A DNA stretch of 64,000 nucleotides from assembly GCA_022376515.1 (NCBI GenBank), contig WTXI01000043.1:186001-250000 (forward strand), in the 5' to 3' direction. This stretch comes from Lactifluus volemus (taxonomy: Eukaryota > Basidiomycota > Agaricomycetes > Russulales > Russulaceae). The notes under the pieces are model-generated. The model had not been told where the DNA came from and made no database searches. It was given only the letters and a program-made list of their open reading frames with translations. Shown piece after piece: positions 1 to 10,335 of the stretch (within the stretch, counting starts at the first letter, position 1; every line of letters begins with the position of its first letter). The translations under genes were made by a program, and so were the position numbers.

Positions 1-385
1 AAAATCAGTTGCCTACAAAGGCCTATGTAGGTGGTGTAACCCCCTATGTCTGGACCATCTGGTAGGCAAGTACTGGATATATTGGTCTTGGTAGGTCCTT
101 CCCAAAATTTGTAGTCATCTGTAGCTTCCACACTAAGCTATATACAGTCTCTATAAGCATCAGTAGGCATCAGTAGGGCTTCACACCTAGTTCTAGTTTA
201 CAAAAAATAACTCTATTCACAAAGCTACAGATAATACATCATACATAACAGTCAAATTTGAGCCCCCTCCCAACTTGGAGCACATTGTGAGTCTACACCA
301 AACCATATGCCCATGTTTCAAATCAGAAACAAGGAGGGGATGAGGGGGTAGAGAGAGAGAGGGCAAGATGAACTACTTCTGAGCA
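1..385. other. Non-coding left edge, no gene seen
   Basis: AT-rich sequence without a convincing reading frame. A short direct repeat of the unit CATCAGTAGG occurs around 158-178. Nothing else recognisable. Confidence 0.5.
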
Positions 386-545
386 CTACAAACCACAATG
401 TCGGTCTCCTTGAACTGCTGCCGCACAAAGCACCATGAGGGCCCGAATGGCATTCACGCCTGCATTCTGCATGAGTGTGCGTGGGATGACCTCGAGCACG
501 TCTGCGACAGCACAGAACGGGCCCACCTCGATGCCCGTCACCACA
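386..545 (-). pseudogene. Fragment of chaperonin CCT gamma subunit (TCP-1 family)
   Basis: The minus-strand translation contains AVADVLEVIPRTLMQNAG followed by VNAIRAL. This closely matches the conserved CCT3/TCP-1 gamma segment (AVADALEVIPRTL.QNAG...IR.L) in the equatorial ATP-binding domain of the cytosolic chaperonin, which folds actin and tubulin. Only about 50 residues are recognisable out of a protein of roughly 550 aa, and the frame soon ends at a stop (386-388). The upstream side runs straight into a 40-bp palindrome. I read it as a truncated, dead copy, perhaps carried by a mobile element. The functional gene must lie elsewhere. Confidence 0.65.
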
Positions 546-584
546 CGAGCGCGCATCAGGAAACCTGCATGAAACTTTTTTGGA

Positions 585-624
585 CTCGCTCGAGCTCGGG
601 CGAGCTCGCCCGAGCTCGAGCGAG
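585..624. repeat. 40-bp perfect GC-rich palindrome
   Basis: The 40 bases are their own reverse complement, centred between 604 and 605, and built from CTCG/GAGC words. They are flanked by TTTTTGG on the left (with one extra A) and CCAAAAA on the right, so a hairpin could extend to about 47 bp per element. It directly abuts the chaperonin fragment. It may be a miniature palindromic element or a recombination hotspot. Confidence 0.85.
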
Positions 625-639
625 CCAAAAAGGGATGGA

Positions 640-868
640 AGTTGCAAAAGCGCACAAGTAACCTAAAATTACCCCAAAATTTGCTCTCTGCTGTATTTTC
701 AAAAAATGTAAAAAGGCTAAAAAAGCAGTGATTTTACAGGCATTCCATAGCACAAATAAGGTGAGCTTTTTCACTTTTTCACTTTTCTGCTTGCAAAAGT
801 GAAGAAGTGAAAAAGTTTTTGCACCATTTACTGATGCGTGCACCAAACACACGTTTCAGCCTGGACTT
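640..868. other. AT-rich spacer, no gene
   Basis: Homopolymer-rich spacer between the palindrome and the start of the duplicated block. A short tandem/inverted cluster of CACTTTT and AAAAGTG words occurs around 770-815 and could form a weak hairpin. Confidence 0.4.
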
Positions 869-1415
869 GGCGCTGCCGGTCATCGGCGTACAGCACCTCT
901 CATCGTAGCCCACTCACTTGCGAACGCAGCAGTCGCTGGCGTACTCCTGGCCCTCCACGGAACACTCACCATCACCCCGCTGAGCAGTATCCCTGTTGTT
1001 CTACTCGCTCATTTCGTTTCGCACATTTCACTCGACGTTTGGCTGGTAGTTTATATCGGCCTTACGACCTGCGTGCACCTTGTCTGGCTTAGGGTTTGTT
1101 TTTATGGTACATGCAATCTGGCTCAATGTTGACGGGTTTCTGCACAGACTCAGCGACTACGGACAGGAGGAAGAGTTCGGAACTTTCTGACGGAATTTCT
1201 CAGGGCCTATGGACTTAACGCCTCACTTGCGGAGCAGCATGGTAAAAAAGCGTGACCCGTTCTCTAAGTGTCTATATCGAAATTGCTGGTCTAGAATGGC
1301 TCGGCTCAGCTGGGGCAATACTAGGATTTTGGTGGGGAATGGCTCTCGTCTGGTCGCCCCTGGGCATCCTGTATTTTTCTATTTGAGGGGAATTAGAAGC
1401 CTTCACAAGGTCTGA
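869..1415 (+). pseudogene. Relic of a multi-pass membrane protein gene
   Basis: A frame open from about 869 to 1128 is strongly hydrophobic (for example NAAVAGVLLALHGTL and LLAHFVSHISLDVWLVVYIG), typical of membrane spans. It is followed after stops by more exon-like pieces: RVRNFLTEFLRAYGLNASL near 1170-1235 and AGAILGFWWGMALVWSPLG near 1315-1375. No continuous gene with a start can be assembled. The same segment occurs in copy B (19355-19870), where the hydrophobic frame is further broken. There it follows an N-terminal relic of the 21103-22152 membrane-protein family, so it may be the C-terminal half of such a gene. Confidence 0.4.
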
Positions 1416-1439
1416 AGTGGATTACACACTAATTTTATC

Positions 1440-1724
1440 ATGGCTGCCAGTGAACGTCACGATACGTTAGAGGGTGTTGTTGTGATCATACGAAGAGTAC
1501 AAGGCCATGGAAGCAATACAATGCAAGTCAGTAGTAAGATGGAAAATGAAAGAAGGCATGACTCGGAAATCATTCTGGAAGCAGAATGGGACAAAGGAGC
1601 GTCTGAGGTGAGGGTGCAAGACCAAGACGGCGTTAGGCGCAACGGAAACGGAAAGGAACATGACGCGGTTTCCTACGCGAATCTTGGATTGCGCTCGCTC
1701 GAATTAGGGATCCGACAGCTGTGA
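1440..1724 (+). other. Duplicated 94-codon open frame, unassigned
   Basis: An ATG-initiated frame (MAASERHDTLEGVVVIIRRV...) is largely preserved in copy B (about 19918-20136). No family is recognisable and the composition is not distinctive. The opposite strand is equally open. Conservation between the copies is explained by the recent duplication, so coding status is doubtful. Confidence 0.2.
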
Positions 1725-1799
1725 TAGGGTAGGTGGTATGGATCTATCGAGGACTACGGAGGTCAAGCCATGCCGGTGGATGCCTCAGCTGCGATTGGG

Positions 1800-2105
1800 G
1801 ATGACTGGTGGCCGGATGACCTCTAACGCCCTCTCGGAAAACTCCCGGTGCTCGCCCAAAGCACCCCGGCGGACATCCCGAAGCTTCTCCACTGCCTTGT
1901 CGATATGTGGGCCTGTCTGCCCTTCAAAGAGCTTGCGAGAAGATTATCCTTGAACTCCTTTGGACAAGCGAAATCGGTATCGAGGGGGATCGAAAGTTGG
2001 GGGATCGGATGGTGAGGTCAAAAATGACGTCGAGGATGACTTTTTCCGTCCCGTTTGAATCTCTGCCTTCATCCAGTTGGATACAGTATTACTGTACCTT
2101 GCTTG
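1800..2105 (-). pseudogene. C-terminal scrap of a DUF6535 protein gene (A1)
   Basis: Read on the minus strand, this segment matches the last about 100 codons of the intact DUF6535 gene at 7202-10335, including counterparts of the PLDTDFDCPEDFK and GPHIDEAAHRLRDV regions, but with frameshifts and no start. It corresponds to the scrap at 20235-20820 in copy B, where more of the gene is kept. Confidence 0.6.
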
Positions 2106-3137
2106 CAAGTCTATTGGCGGTCTAATAATCGCCCGTGACTACAGGAACCATCAAAAAGTTACGTAAGAAAATTTCCTTCTTCGTATTTTCCGACCTGCCT
2201 GTTCTACGCGTGCCGACAGAACACTCCTTTTGCAATGATCTTTAGATTTGTGTGATCTCAGCCGTTCGATGTTTCTGACTTGTCCAAACACTCTTCCTTT
2301 TGCAATTGGATGGTTGTTGCACTGGTCAGCCTGCCAACGCTTCTCTCGACTCCTCGACTGCAACATCGAAACGCTATCAATCAACTCCTGCATGAAAAGA
2401 CTATCCTTGCTGCGCATGGAACCTCTCATCGATCTGTTCGCAATGGAGACGTTTTCATTGTTGATGCCGAAGCTACGGATCTGGTGTGCTACCTTTAGCC
2501 CTCCGCTGCGGGTTTCTCCGTGGGTGAGGCAGACCCGTTCTCTCTTCTTCATCGTTTGCATGGAGTTGTACCACGTTGCTAGTCACTGAAATACGAGCCA
2601 TCCAGCCGTTCAAGTTCACGCAAGGTCCGGCGTGGCCCCTGGATGGCCTCTGGGCCATGCCTAGAAATTCCCGGAGTATTTACTACTAGTCGAGTCTGAG
2701 GGCATGGCCCGGGCGCGGTAGTATTACCTCAAATCACGATCGATGATATCATTGAAAACAACGATTCCCGAGTCTCTACCAGCTTTACCTTTGACGAACC
2801 CAACCGCCAAAGGTCTCGCTTTTTGTAAATTAGCACCAACACTTACATATACTTGATCATCTTTATAACTGCTCACTAGCATAATTGTTTATGATTCCTG
2901 AGCCAGTGGTTTTTACCTCTGTCGTTTCCTATCTATCCCCCCCAACTCTCCAATCTCTTGCAAATTTACAGAAACCTGTTCGTCGCTGCTCACCTCAGGC
3001 TGACTCCCCATGTAGGTCGTTGCAACCATGGACCTTTTCTTTTCGTCCGCCCAAGTTCCAGTCTGGTCAATCCTCCAACGCATACTAGTAGGCCAGCGTC
3101 CTGTTCACTTAAGTAAGTTCTGAAAATTGCACATTAG
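2106..3137. other. Copy-A-specific stretch and spacer without a clear gene
   Basis: 2106-2664 is not found in copy B. It holds an open + frame (2280-2498) containing LQHRNAINQLLHEKTILAAH, which looks protein-like but matches no family I know. At 2665 the duplicated sequence resumes with the last bases of the membrane-protein gene that is complete in copy B (ending at 22152). From 2700 to 3137 no gene is supported. A possible splice donor GTAAGT lies near 3115. Confidence 0.35.
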
Positions 3138-3470
3138 ATGACGACACCTGAACTGTCCACCCTTGGCCCGTATGGTTTCATGGGTGTCCTTGATGATTGG
3201 AAACGTAAATACCCCCCACCCGCTACAATTATGCAGCCCATGATAACCTGGATGGCTCTACCCGTGGAGGTGCACGATGAACAAGAAATCCCTTGCTGGC
3301 ATCGCCACGGCCATGGCCTCGCATTCAGAGACCAGTCAGGTTACAGCTTGGGAATCCTGGAATCCTTCTCTGCTTTAATCGAACCGCTCCACGTCGGGAA
3401 TGGACATCGGGGTGTTGGTAAGAAATTTTTGCTGAGGGACCCCGGGGGCACGGAAGAGGCGTGGGCGTGA
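3138..3470 (+). CDS. Unassigned 110-aa open frame, duplicated
   Basis: The ATG frame begins MTTPELSTLGPYGFMGVLDD and stays open for 110 codons. Its counterpart in copy B (22564-22893) is 109 codons. The copies differ by a local rearrangement around codons 51-58 that nets three bases and keeps the frame, a weak hint that the frame matters. I recognise no domain. It could be an exon of a larger gene, because a GTAAGT donor and a TTAG acceptor lie just upstream, but that intron would be only about 25 nt. Confidence 0.3.
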   Translation: MTTPELSTLGPYGFMGVLDDWKRKYPPPATIMQPMITWMALPVEVHDEQEIPCWHRHGHGLAFRDQSGYSLGILESFSALIEPLHVGNGHRGVGKKFLLRDPGGTEEAWA

Positions 3471-4411
3471 GGAGGCCGAGAATTCGAGGAACGTCGAGTT
3501 GTTTACCGGAAGGGCCAGAGAAACTGCAGCTGCAGGACAGGAGATTAGTGGCTTTTAGAGTGGGCTGAGCCTAAATAGGGTCGGTTTCCCGGTTTAGCGT
3601 ACGCACCCAGCAGCGCACAGTCCAATGGGGTGAGAGGACAGGGAGTAGGTACAGTAGCATGAAGGAGTCAGGTCCAGCACTTAGTGCGAAGCGCCGCAAC
3701 CCGATATTGGAAGAGAAGACCGTTACAAAGATGAGGCAAGCCTCAGAGTCCTTCAATATCTGCATAGGGTCAAAGACAAACTATGCCATTTGTCTTCATT
3801 GATACGACACGACCACCAACTGGATGCTTACTATTCGATGTTTATGTTGTGTTATTCCACACCAATCATCAATGCGTTTGTTGCGAGGTTTAGACGATGA
3901 TTTATTTCAAAAATGGTTCGATACGGACCTTGTGCTGGAAGACGGATAACTAGGAAACCTAGATCAACAGACATCGATAGGCGCCAACGCGAGGGTGAAG
4001 TCGGAAAAAGTGTCATTTGAGTTTTGTACTAAGTGATACGTTCCGAATAAGCTGACACAGGAAGCACATTTCTCTCGAATAGGAAACAAATCAAAAACAT
4101 GTGAGCTCCGATCATTGTTTGCTCGCAGAAAGTCTTCCCGTTCTCGCAAATTCAGATAGAGTCCAATGACGGTGTGGGACCGGGTGCTATAGGTATGAAT
4201 CAGTTTTATTATGTTCCCACAGGTATATAAATGATCAAGAACTCGAAGGTCCAAATCGAGACACAGCGACAAGGGGCCACAGCACAATTCAGTCAGCGCC
4301 CGGAAAGAACCCATAGCCCAATAGTAAAGGCAAATTCTGCAAAGGCACGGTCAAATTACGACCGCATTGCAAGCAAGGTAAACTGAGAAAGGGAAAGGGC
4401 ACAGACAACTC
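3471..4411. other. Spacer downstream of kinase copy A
   Basis: Open frames on the minus strand (3571-3765 and 3964-4314) recur almost unchanged in copy B, but the second is shortened there (88 instead of 116 codons). They have no recognisable motif. This is most simply the 3' flank of the kinase gene, preserved because the duplication is recent. Confidence 0.4.
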
Positions 4412-6373
4412 CTAAACGGATTTGTGGGGCTGCAAATCAACGTCAACAGCATAGCGACCACTCATACTAAGCACAGTCGCTAAGCCACGATGAACCTCGG
4501 CATAATACTCCCCGAATGGAAACCGCTCTCCGTCAATTGCTAAATTGCCTTCTTCCTGAAGAGGCCTGACGCGGTACGCGCTTGTCTTCAAGTAGTGTGC
4601 CTGCCAAAGAATGAAACAGTGATTACGCAGAGATTAAGAACCAAAGGAAACCGACGTTATTCTGCCAGAACGTGGCACCTTTTTCTGCACCGTCGATGCT
4701 CTTCAACATTTCGGTGCGAGATTGCTAACAAAAAAACAAATAGAGGGTGAGGTGAATTCGGCATGTACCAGAGAAACAAAACACCAAGCTCACCTTCCCC
4801 CGAATGAAAAGATCAACCATGCCATCATTAGGCACGGAGACGGGAAACTGCATCAGATCACTAAGCGGGAGAGACAACCGTGTCACAAGTTTTGGTATAT
4901 GTTTGAGAAAGGCCAGAGGAAACTTGTATTTACCGGCTCACGTATGGACCTTTTCCGGCATACAAGTAGAGGATGGGATCCTCAAAGGTGGTCCATCCTT
5001 CGGTATCGTTTGCGTATCGCAACGGGGGAAGAGCTGTCATGTTTTCTGGTAGCTCTTCAAGTTGTGGTGCTTCGTAATGCGGTGCTGAACTCGTGTATTC
5101 TTGCAAGGTCTCGAGCATCGCGGATTTGTCCGCCATTCCGGTCTTGACAGAGATACTGAAACGGTACGCTTTAGGCATCAGAACTGGAAGGAGGGTCGGA
5201 CGCTCAGCCGTTCGACGTTCATAGGAAAAGGACAGGACATACGTCTCCGCAGATAGCCGTACATGAATCGGTGACTTCCCATCCAGCGTAAGTGTTCGGT
5301 ATCCAAGGGCAAATCTGCCATGAGCCCGACGGATTGGCCCAGGAAAGACAAACTGCGTTTTCCGGATTGAAGAATCGAAAGCACGTCGATGGACATCGGC
5401 CTCCCCTTGATAACATTGAGAGCAGCCGCCGCGACGTCCTGACCATCCTAAATAAAAATTTGAGTGAGACAGTAAGAGTGTAGCTCAAGCGTTCAAACCT
5501 TAATGCCCAAGAGGTTCAGGGACATGCCGTTGCCAGACCCTGCGGGGATGGGTGCGATAGGAATCCTGAGTGCCTTTAATGGCTCCTTGTGCTGTGCGAA
5601 ACCATTGATGAGTTCGTGCAGTATGCCGTCTCCAGAGACGGAGACAACTACGTCAATTTCATCTGGTGAGATCTCTGAAGCGATCTTCAGAGCATGGCCG
5701 CTGTGTTCTGTACCTATCGAGGACTTTAGGCGAGAAACCACACAACAGCATGAACATACTTACGCACGACCTTGTATGCGCAACGTGCAGCGTCGAGAAT
5801 AGGTTCTACTTTGTGCTTAAACAGGGATATCGCCTTTCCCTACAGTATGGCCCATTTGGAAATCTATCTTATTAAGCTCGGCGCAAGAATTGATGAATGA
5901 CTCACGAGACCTCCATAAGGGTTTATGACCACGAGAAGGCGCCGCTGGGTCTTGACACCTTCGAATGTTGTTTATTCGTGGGAAACATGACGTATCGCCC
6001 GCAAACACACCTTTATAGGCGGCGTTCATTGCGCCCCGCACCCAATCATCTGCAGCGGAACTTGAATCGTCACCTTGGAAGGATCCTGAAACATTTACAA
6101 GTTTTAGACCCCAACTAGTCCTTCGTAGTACGTGCACTTTGATGACTAGACCGGATTTGCTAACCCAGATTACATGGGACAAGGGGACATGTATCTTTGG
6201 TTTACCTTGTTGCGCGTGTCTGAGACAAAACAAGAAGTGAGAGGGATACACGTACTTTTCGCCGAGTCTCTGATGACGAAAGAACTGTCATCATAAACAA
6301 ATTGAACTCGTTGCCGTGCCTTCCCGGACGTCAGCTCGATCTCGTGTGAGACGGCCGTCACAGTTGAAGACAT
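4412..6373 (-). CDS. Sphingoid long-chain-base kinase, copy A
   Basis: ATP-dependent lipid kinase of the sphingosine/diacylglycerol kinase fold. It is predicted to phosphorylate sphingoid bases such as phytosphingosine (LCB4/LCB5-like) at membranes. Ten exons read 6252-6373, 6011-6219, 5906-5958, 5764-5839, 5499-5713, 5243-5447, 4934-5183, 4794-4860, 4656-4724 and 4412-4600, giving 484 aa. An N-terminal lipid-binding region leads to AAYKGVKTQRRLLVVINPYGG (nucleotide-binding loop). Then come VVSVSGDGILHELINGF (catalytic SGDG), IPAGSGNGMSLNLLG, GLMADLPLDTEHLRWMG and YLYAGKGPYV. SVPNDGMVDLFI and the C-terminal GNLAIDGERFPF close the protein, as in fungal LCB kinases. One oddity is NPYGGLGKA, with Leu where the family normally has a basic residue. 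All splice phases agree, so the gene looks functional. The start is the only ATG that opens the conserved N-terminus. Confidence 0.9.
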
Positions 6374-7201
6374 GTTACAGCTGTTTGCAATGCAATAGAC
6401 CAGGCTCTCTTCATAATTTTTGTTTACATTCGGCGCTCGTACAAACAAACTATGCCAAATATGGGTTACTCAACTTGCCACATTTAGAAACACGTGTTAT
6501 TCAGCATATCGTATTTGGCAGATCTGTATTATTCAGCACACCGTATATGGCATAGTAACACGGCTTCTCGGGCCGGATTTCGGTGGTCCTATTAACTGTA
6601 TCTGAAAAAAGAAATGTTAATTTTAATTTCTGCTTCTCGACCCGCGTAGTAACAACCTTACTTCAGGTGAAGAGAAGATGCAGTACCGTAAACAAATTTT
6701 AATGGTTTCTTTTCCCGTTGTCTCAATTGTAGCCCAATTCCAGTCTCGTTCAAAATTTATCCCCCCCTTTCTTCTTCTTCTTGGTGGGGAACGTGGTGAA
6801 ATCAAAGCCTTTTCATTTGTTTAAACCCGACGCTGATGGGGGAGGTGGCGAGAGGTCCACGGAATGCGTAGAGGGGCCGAGGCTTCGCCGAGGGGGTAGG
6901 TGATTATCTGCCCGCGGACTCACGAGGCGTCTACGAAGACTCGACTCGAGCGAATCTGCCCGCTAAGCTTCTACCGAAAAACCTCCATCGGACGCGTTTG
7001 AGAAGAGTTTAAAAAATAACCCCTGTCATTTTGGTTGCATGTCGTTTCATTGAGTCTTCAAGCATCTCACGACAGCTTAAATAAATAATACGGGTAGTAT
7101 GCACAGTCCATCGCGAAATTTAGAAAAGAGTTGCCACAAATATGTGCACAAATAGTCCAGGCCAGGGGAGGCCCAAGGACATATATCTAGGGCTAAGGAG
7201 A
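6374..7201. other. Spacer between kinase and DUF6535 gene, with copy-A insertion
   Basis: Contains a small inverted-repeat element (6450-6555). About 199 bases (about 6590-6800) are absent from copy B, where the flanking sequence is joined directly at about 25955. Otherwise it is the shared promoter of the kinase and the 3' flank of the DUF6535 gene. No reading frame of note. Confidence 0.5.
6450..6555. mobile_element. MITE-like inverted-repeat element, copy A
   Basis: The ends are near-inverted repeats: CTATGCCAAATATGG on the left and CCGTATATGGCATAG on the right. An internal partial copy (CATATCGTATTTGGCAG) lies between. The element is about 106 bp, non-coding, AT-rich, and sits directly upstream of the kinase. 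The same element occurs in copy B at 25818-25923, so insertion predates the duplication. I see no clear target-site duplication. Confidence 0.5.
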
Positions 7202-10200
7202 TCATACCACGCTAACAGGCCCATGCGAATAGGAGAAGTGTGGATCGATGACCACTAATACCCTCTCCGCGAACTTCCGGCGCTGACCCAAAGAATCCCG
7301 CCAGACATCGCGAAGCCTGTGCGCCGCCTCGTCGATATGTGGACCTGTCTGCCTTTTAAGAATGTTACTCAGTAGTTTCAAGAGACAAGCTTTGAAATCC
7401 TCTGGACAATCGAAATCGGTGTCGAGAGGAAACTCAAGTTCGGGGAGTCGCATAGTGAGGTCGAAAGCAACGTTGAGGATAACTTTCTGCGTCCCATGTG
7501 AATCTTTGCGCTTCTCCCAGTCGTATGTGATACTTTTGAAAGCACCGATGTAGAGATCATGCTGAGAAACTTCCAACGTAGACGTGGGTAGCACTTTCCC
7601 AAGGGTGATGAAAAATAGCTCGACGGCAACGCCAAGACCACCTCCATCGCGTAAGTCTTGCCAACGAGCGAGTTGACTCTCCATTATGAGCCCACGATTG
7701 TACCGATCCGTGGCCTTCACCAGGGATTTCAGACTTGCAAGCGTCCCGCGGTATTCTGTAGTGTTCTGCGACTGTATAATATCGCGCAATTTGGGGGCAA
7801 TCGAACATAAGCCTTGAAGATGTTGCCATGGTAATACGGATAGTGGTTTGGGCGAAATGGAGAGGAAATGAACAGCTTCGCCAAAATTGGGCAGTTCCGC
7901 GTCTGAAAGAATATTGTCGAACTGAATACCGGGTAATTGAGAAGTTAGTTTCTGAGTGACACCATTTATGTTGCGCCAGGCTTCGTAGATGCCCCTGTCG
8001 AGATATCGCATGCGGTCAGCTTCGTCATGGATGCGCTCCAGTTCCGCGATTTGGTGACGCGAATCCTCCGTGCTTAACCTCTCCCTCACTTGAGGTTCTG
8101 TCAACTCCGGTCCGAGGAATAGCACCGAGTGAAGCTTCAATAGACTCTCCAGCGCCTGCTTGAAATCTTCGTCAATCCTCGCCGCGGCCTGGAGCGCCAG
8201 ATCGTCAACGGTCCCATCGTGTCCTTCAAGGATCAAACTTGCAAGATTTGACACGGCACCCTCCATATAAACCTTCACCAAGTGGTGACTGAGCGTTGGT
8301 TTGATGGCCAGGATAGAAAGGGTGGTCCAGTGCGCCACGAATGATTGATCCATCCTCGACGCCGTAAGTTCACGGATCTTTTCGAACTTGGCTACGTCAT
8401 GAAGGACTTTGGTGATGTCTCCAAACCAGCTTAGATGGGAATTTCCACGGAATATAAGTTCGGCGGTAGTTTCGATACATGCGCGTGTACGTTGATGCCA
8501 TTGTTTGTAGTCGGAAAAGTGGCCAGGGTCATTGCATGTCTTCAACAGGTAACCCACACGGTTGCTGAGCTCCTGCATGCCTTGGTTTGGTTTCATCGAC
8601 GGAAGCGTTGAGGAAGATCCCGAGTAATTGGAAAGACCCGTGTGATGATGATGATTGGTTCCTCGAACTCCGACGAAGTGCAAGACAGGATCGAGCCAGT
8701 TGTGAACAGTGCTGGACGGTGGAGTGGGTGTACTGGGACTATTATCCTTGATTCCGCTCTTCTCCTCCTCTATGCGATCAGAGACACCCTGCCACACGTC
8801 TACGCCCCAGTTCGTATTGAAAGAACCAGGGATTGCCATCGCAAATGATTCCATTTCGGTGTCGTTTACCATGCTCTTGACTAGCCAAGAGATTGCCCTT
8901 TCATCTCGCCCCTTGGTCGCAGCTGTCATTTCCGTTGCGAGTTCCACCTGTCCTGTGGCCATGTTCGTGCTCAATGGTTTCCGTTGTCCGTCTCGATCAT
9001 TGTAACGGTGTGCACGCAGCTTTTGGGTCAAATACCAGATCAGTTCTGAGAACGAATTCTGGTACGGTGATTGCGGGTTAAGTATGGGCGAAAGCGTCGT
9101 AAAGACGTAGAACAAGCCAGTGATACCGATAGGAATAATTGTGTACGCAGCAACGGTCGTATTGAGGTTCAGGTTGAAGTCAACAAGACCAGCGAGGAAT
9201 AGGAAGAGCGAGATGTGCAGTAGAGCGGGTACAGCCTCCGCTAGAGCACAGAAGTACCAACGCTCGGATCCCTCATGCAGATATTGTCGAAGGCGGGAAC
9301 GTTTTAGCGGGTCTTTGTATTGCTCGAAGGCGCGCATATAATTGCGCACCCACTGCCGGACGAGTAGTGCAAGGAGTGCAGCAGAGAGGCTGGAGATGAG
9401 GGACATGAACCAGAAAGCGTTCACACGAATATCAGATGACAGTGGCTTGAAAGTAGGGAAGGGTGGTGGAGGAGTGAGAGGAATGACGACCTGTGGAGCG
9501 ATGGAAGAAATTTGTTGGGAGATCTGTGCGAGCATTGCCACGCCTTGTTGCATATAATACGCTGTTTGATCGGCAGGGTTTGGTTGTAGGCTCTGAACGC
9601 TATTGATGATAAATCCGGTGATGGCTGCAGAGAACAAACCACCCTACGGGATGGCAAATGAATATGCGATAGAGATGGGGATAATACTATGAACGAACGA
9701 ATAGGAAAACGCCCTCCATGTGGTCACTGAGTGTTTGGATATTAACTTCATCACGCCTTTTCGATTCCGTTTCATAAAGGGCCCAAAGTCCATTGGCGCT
9801 GTCGTTAAAGTCCTTTGGGGGCTCTGGGTTAGGGCCAGATGGATTGGGAGCTTCACATGACCATGGGCGTCAGATCATCAAGATCCGTAAATGGCAAGTG
9901 ACATACACACCGGGATCGGGGGCATGATCGGCATTTGCCTGGCTGACTCCCTCATGCCAAACATTCCCAGACGGGTGGATGCTACTGGCTTTGCCGTTGC
10001 TTCCCTCGCCTTTGAAATAACAGACAATGTGACTCAGGGACCACTGGAAAGGCGGACAGGGAAGGCGATGGAAGGGCTTACCTGGCACTGACATAGTTCC
10101 TGCCTGAGCCTCTAGGTCGATGTTCACACTAACAGGGCTTGGCTGTACTCCATTGCGCCAGCCGTCTACATCAGATTTGCCAGGTTCCTTGTGGGTTCCG

Positions 10201-10335
10201 CTTCCTCCTGCGTCGTCTTTCGTTGTAGTCAGTAATTGGTGAGAAAAGATGGGGATAGGGCAGACCAGGGGTCGGAGAAATGGCTTTCCGTGGCTGAGCC
10301 GCAGGGTTTCTGAAGCGTTTGGTAGATTTGGGCAT
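7202..10335 (-). CDS. DUF6535 membrane protein, intact copy A
   Basis: Member of the large agaricomycete-specific DUF6535 family, whose function is unknown. Five exons (10266-10335, 10082-10216, 9911-10009, 9699-9850, 7202-9643) join in phase to 965 aa. After a low-complexity N-terminus comes the family signature: LWALYETESKRRDE, then EGVFLFGGLFSAAITGFII across the last splice junction. Membrane spans follow (FWFMSLISSLSAALLALLV, then two more around SLFLFLAGLVDFNL and PIGITGLFYVF). The remaining about 600 residues are soluble, helix-rich and unassigned. The start is the ATG of MPKSTKRFRN, chosen because its exon splices in phase and because the corresponding codon is the one lost in copy B. 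The large last exon has no internal stop, so it is likely functional. Confidence 0.8.

Noticed and set aside
3571..3765. Minus-strand frame almost identical in both duplicates, suggesting a conserved gene
   Set aside because: Near-identity is expected from the recent duplication. The neighbouring frame is truncated in copy B and neither has a motif.
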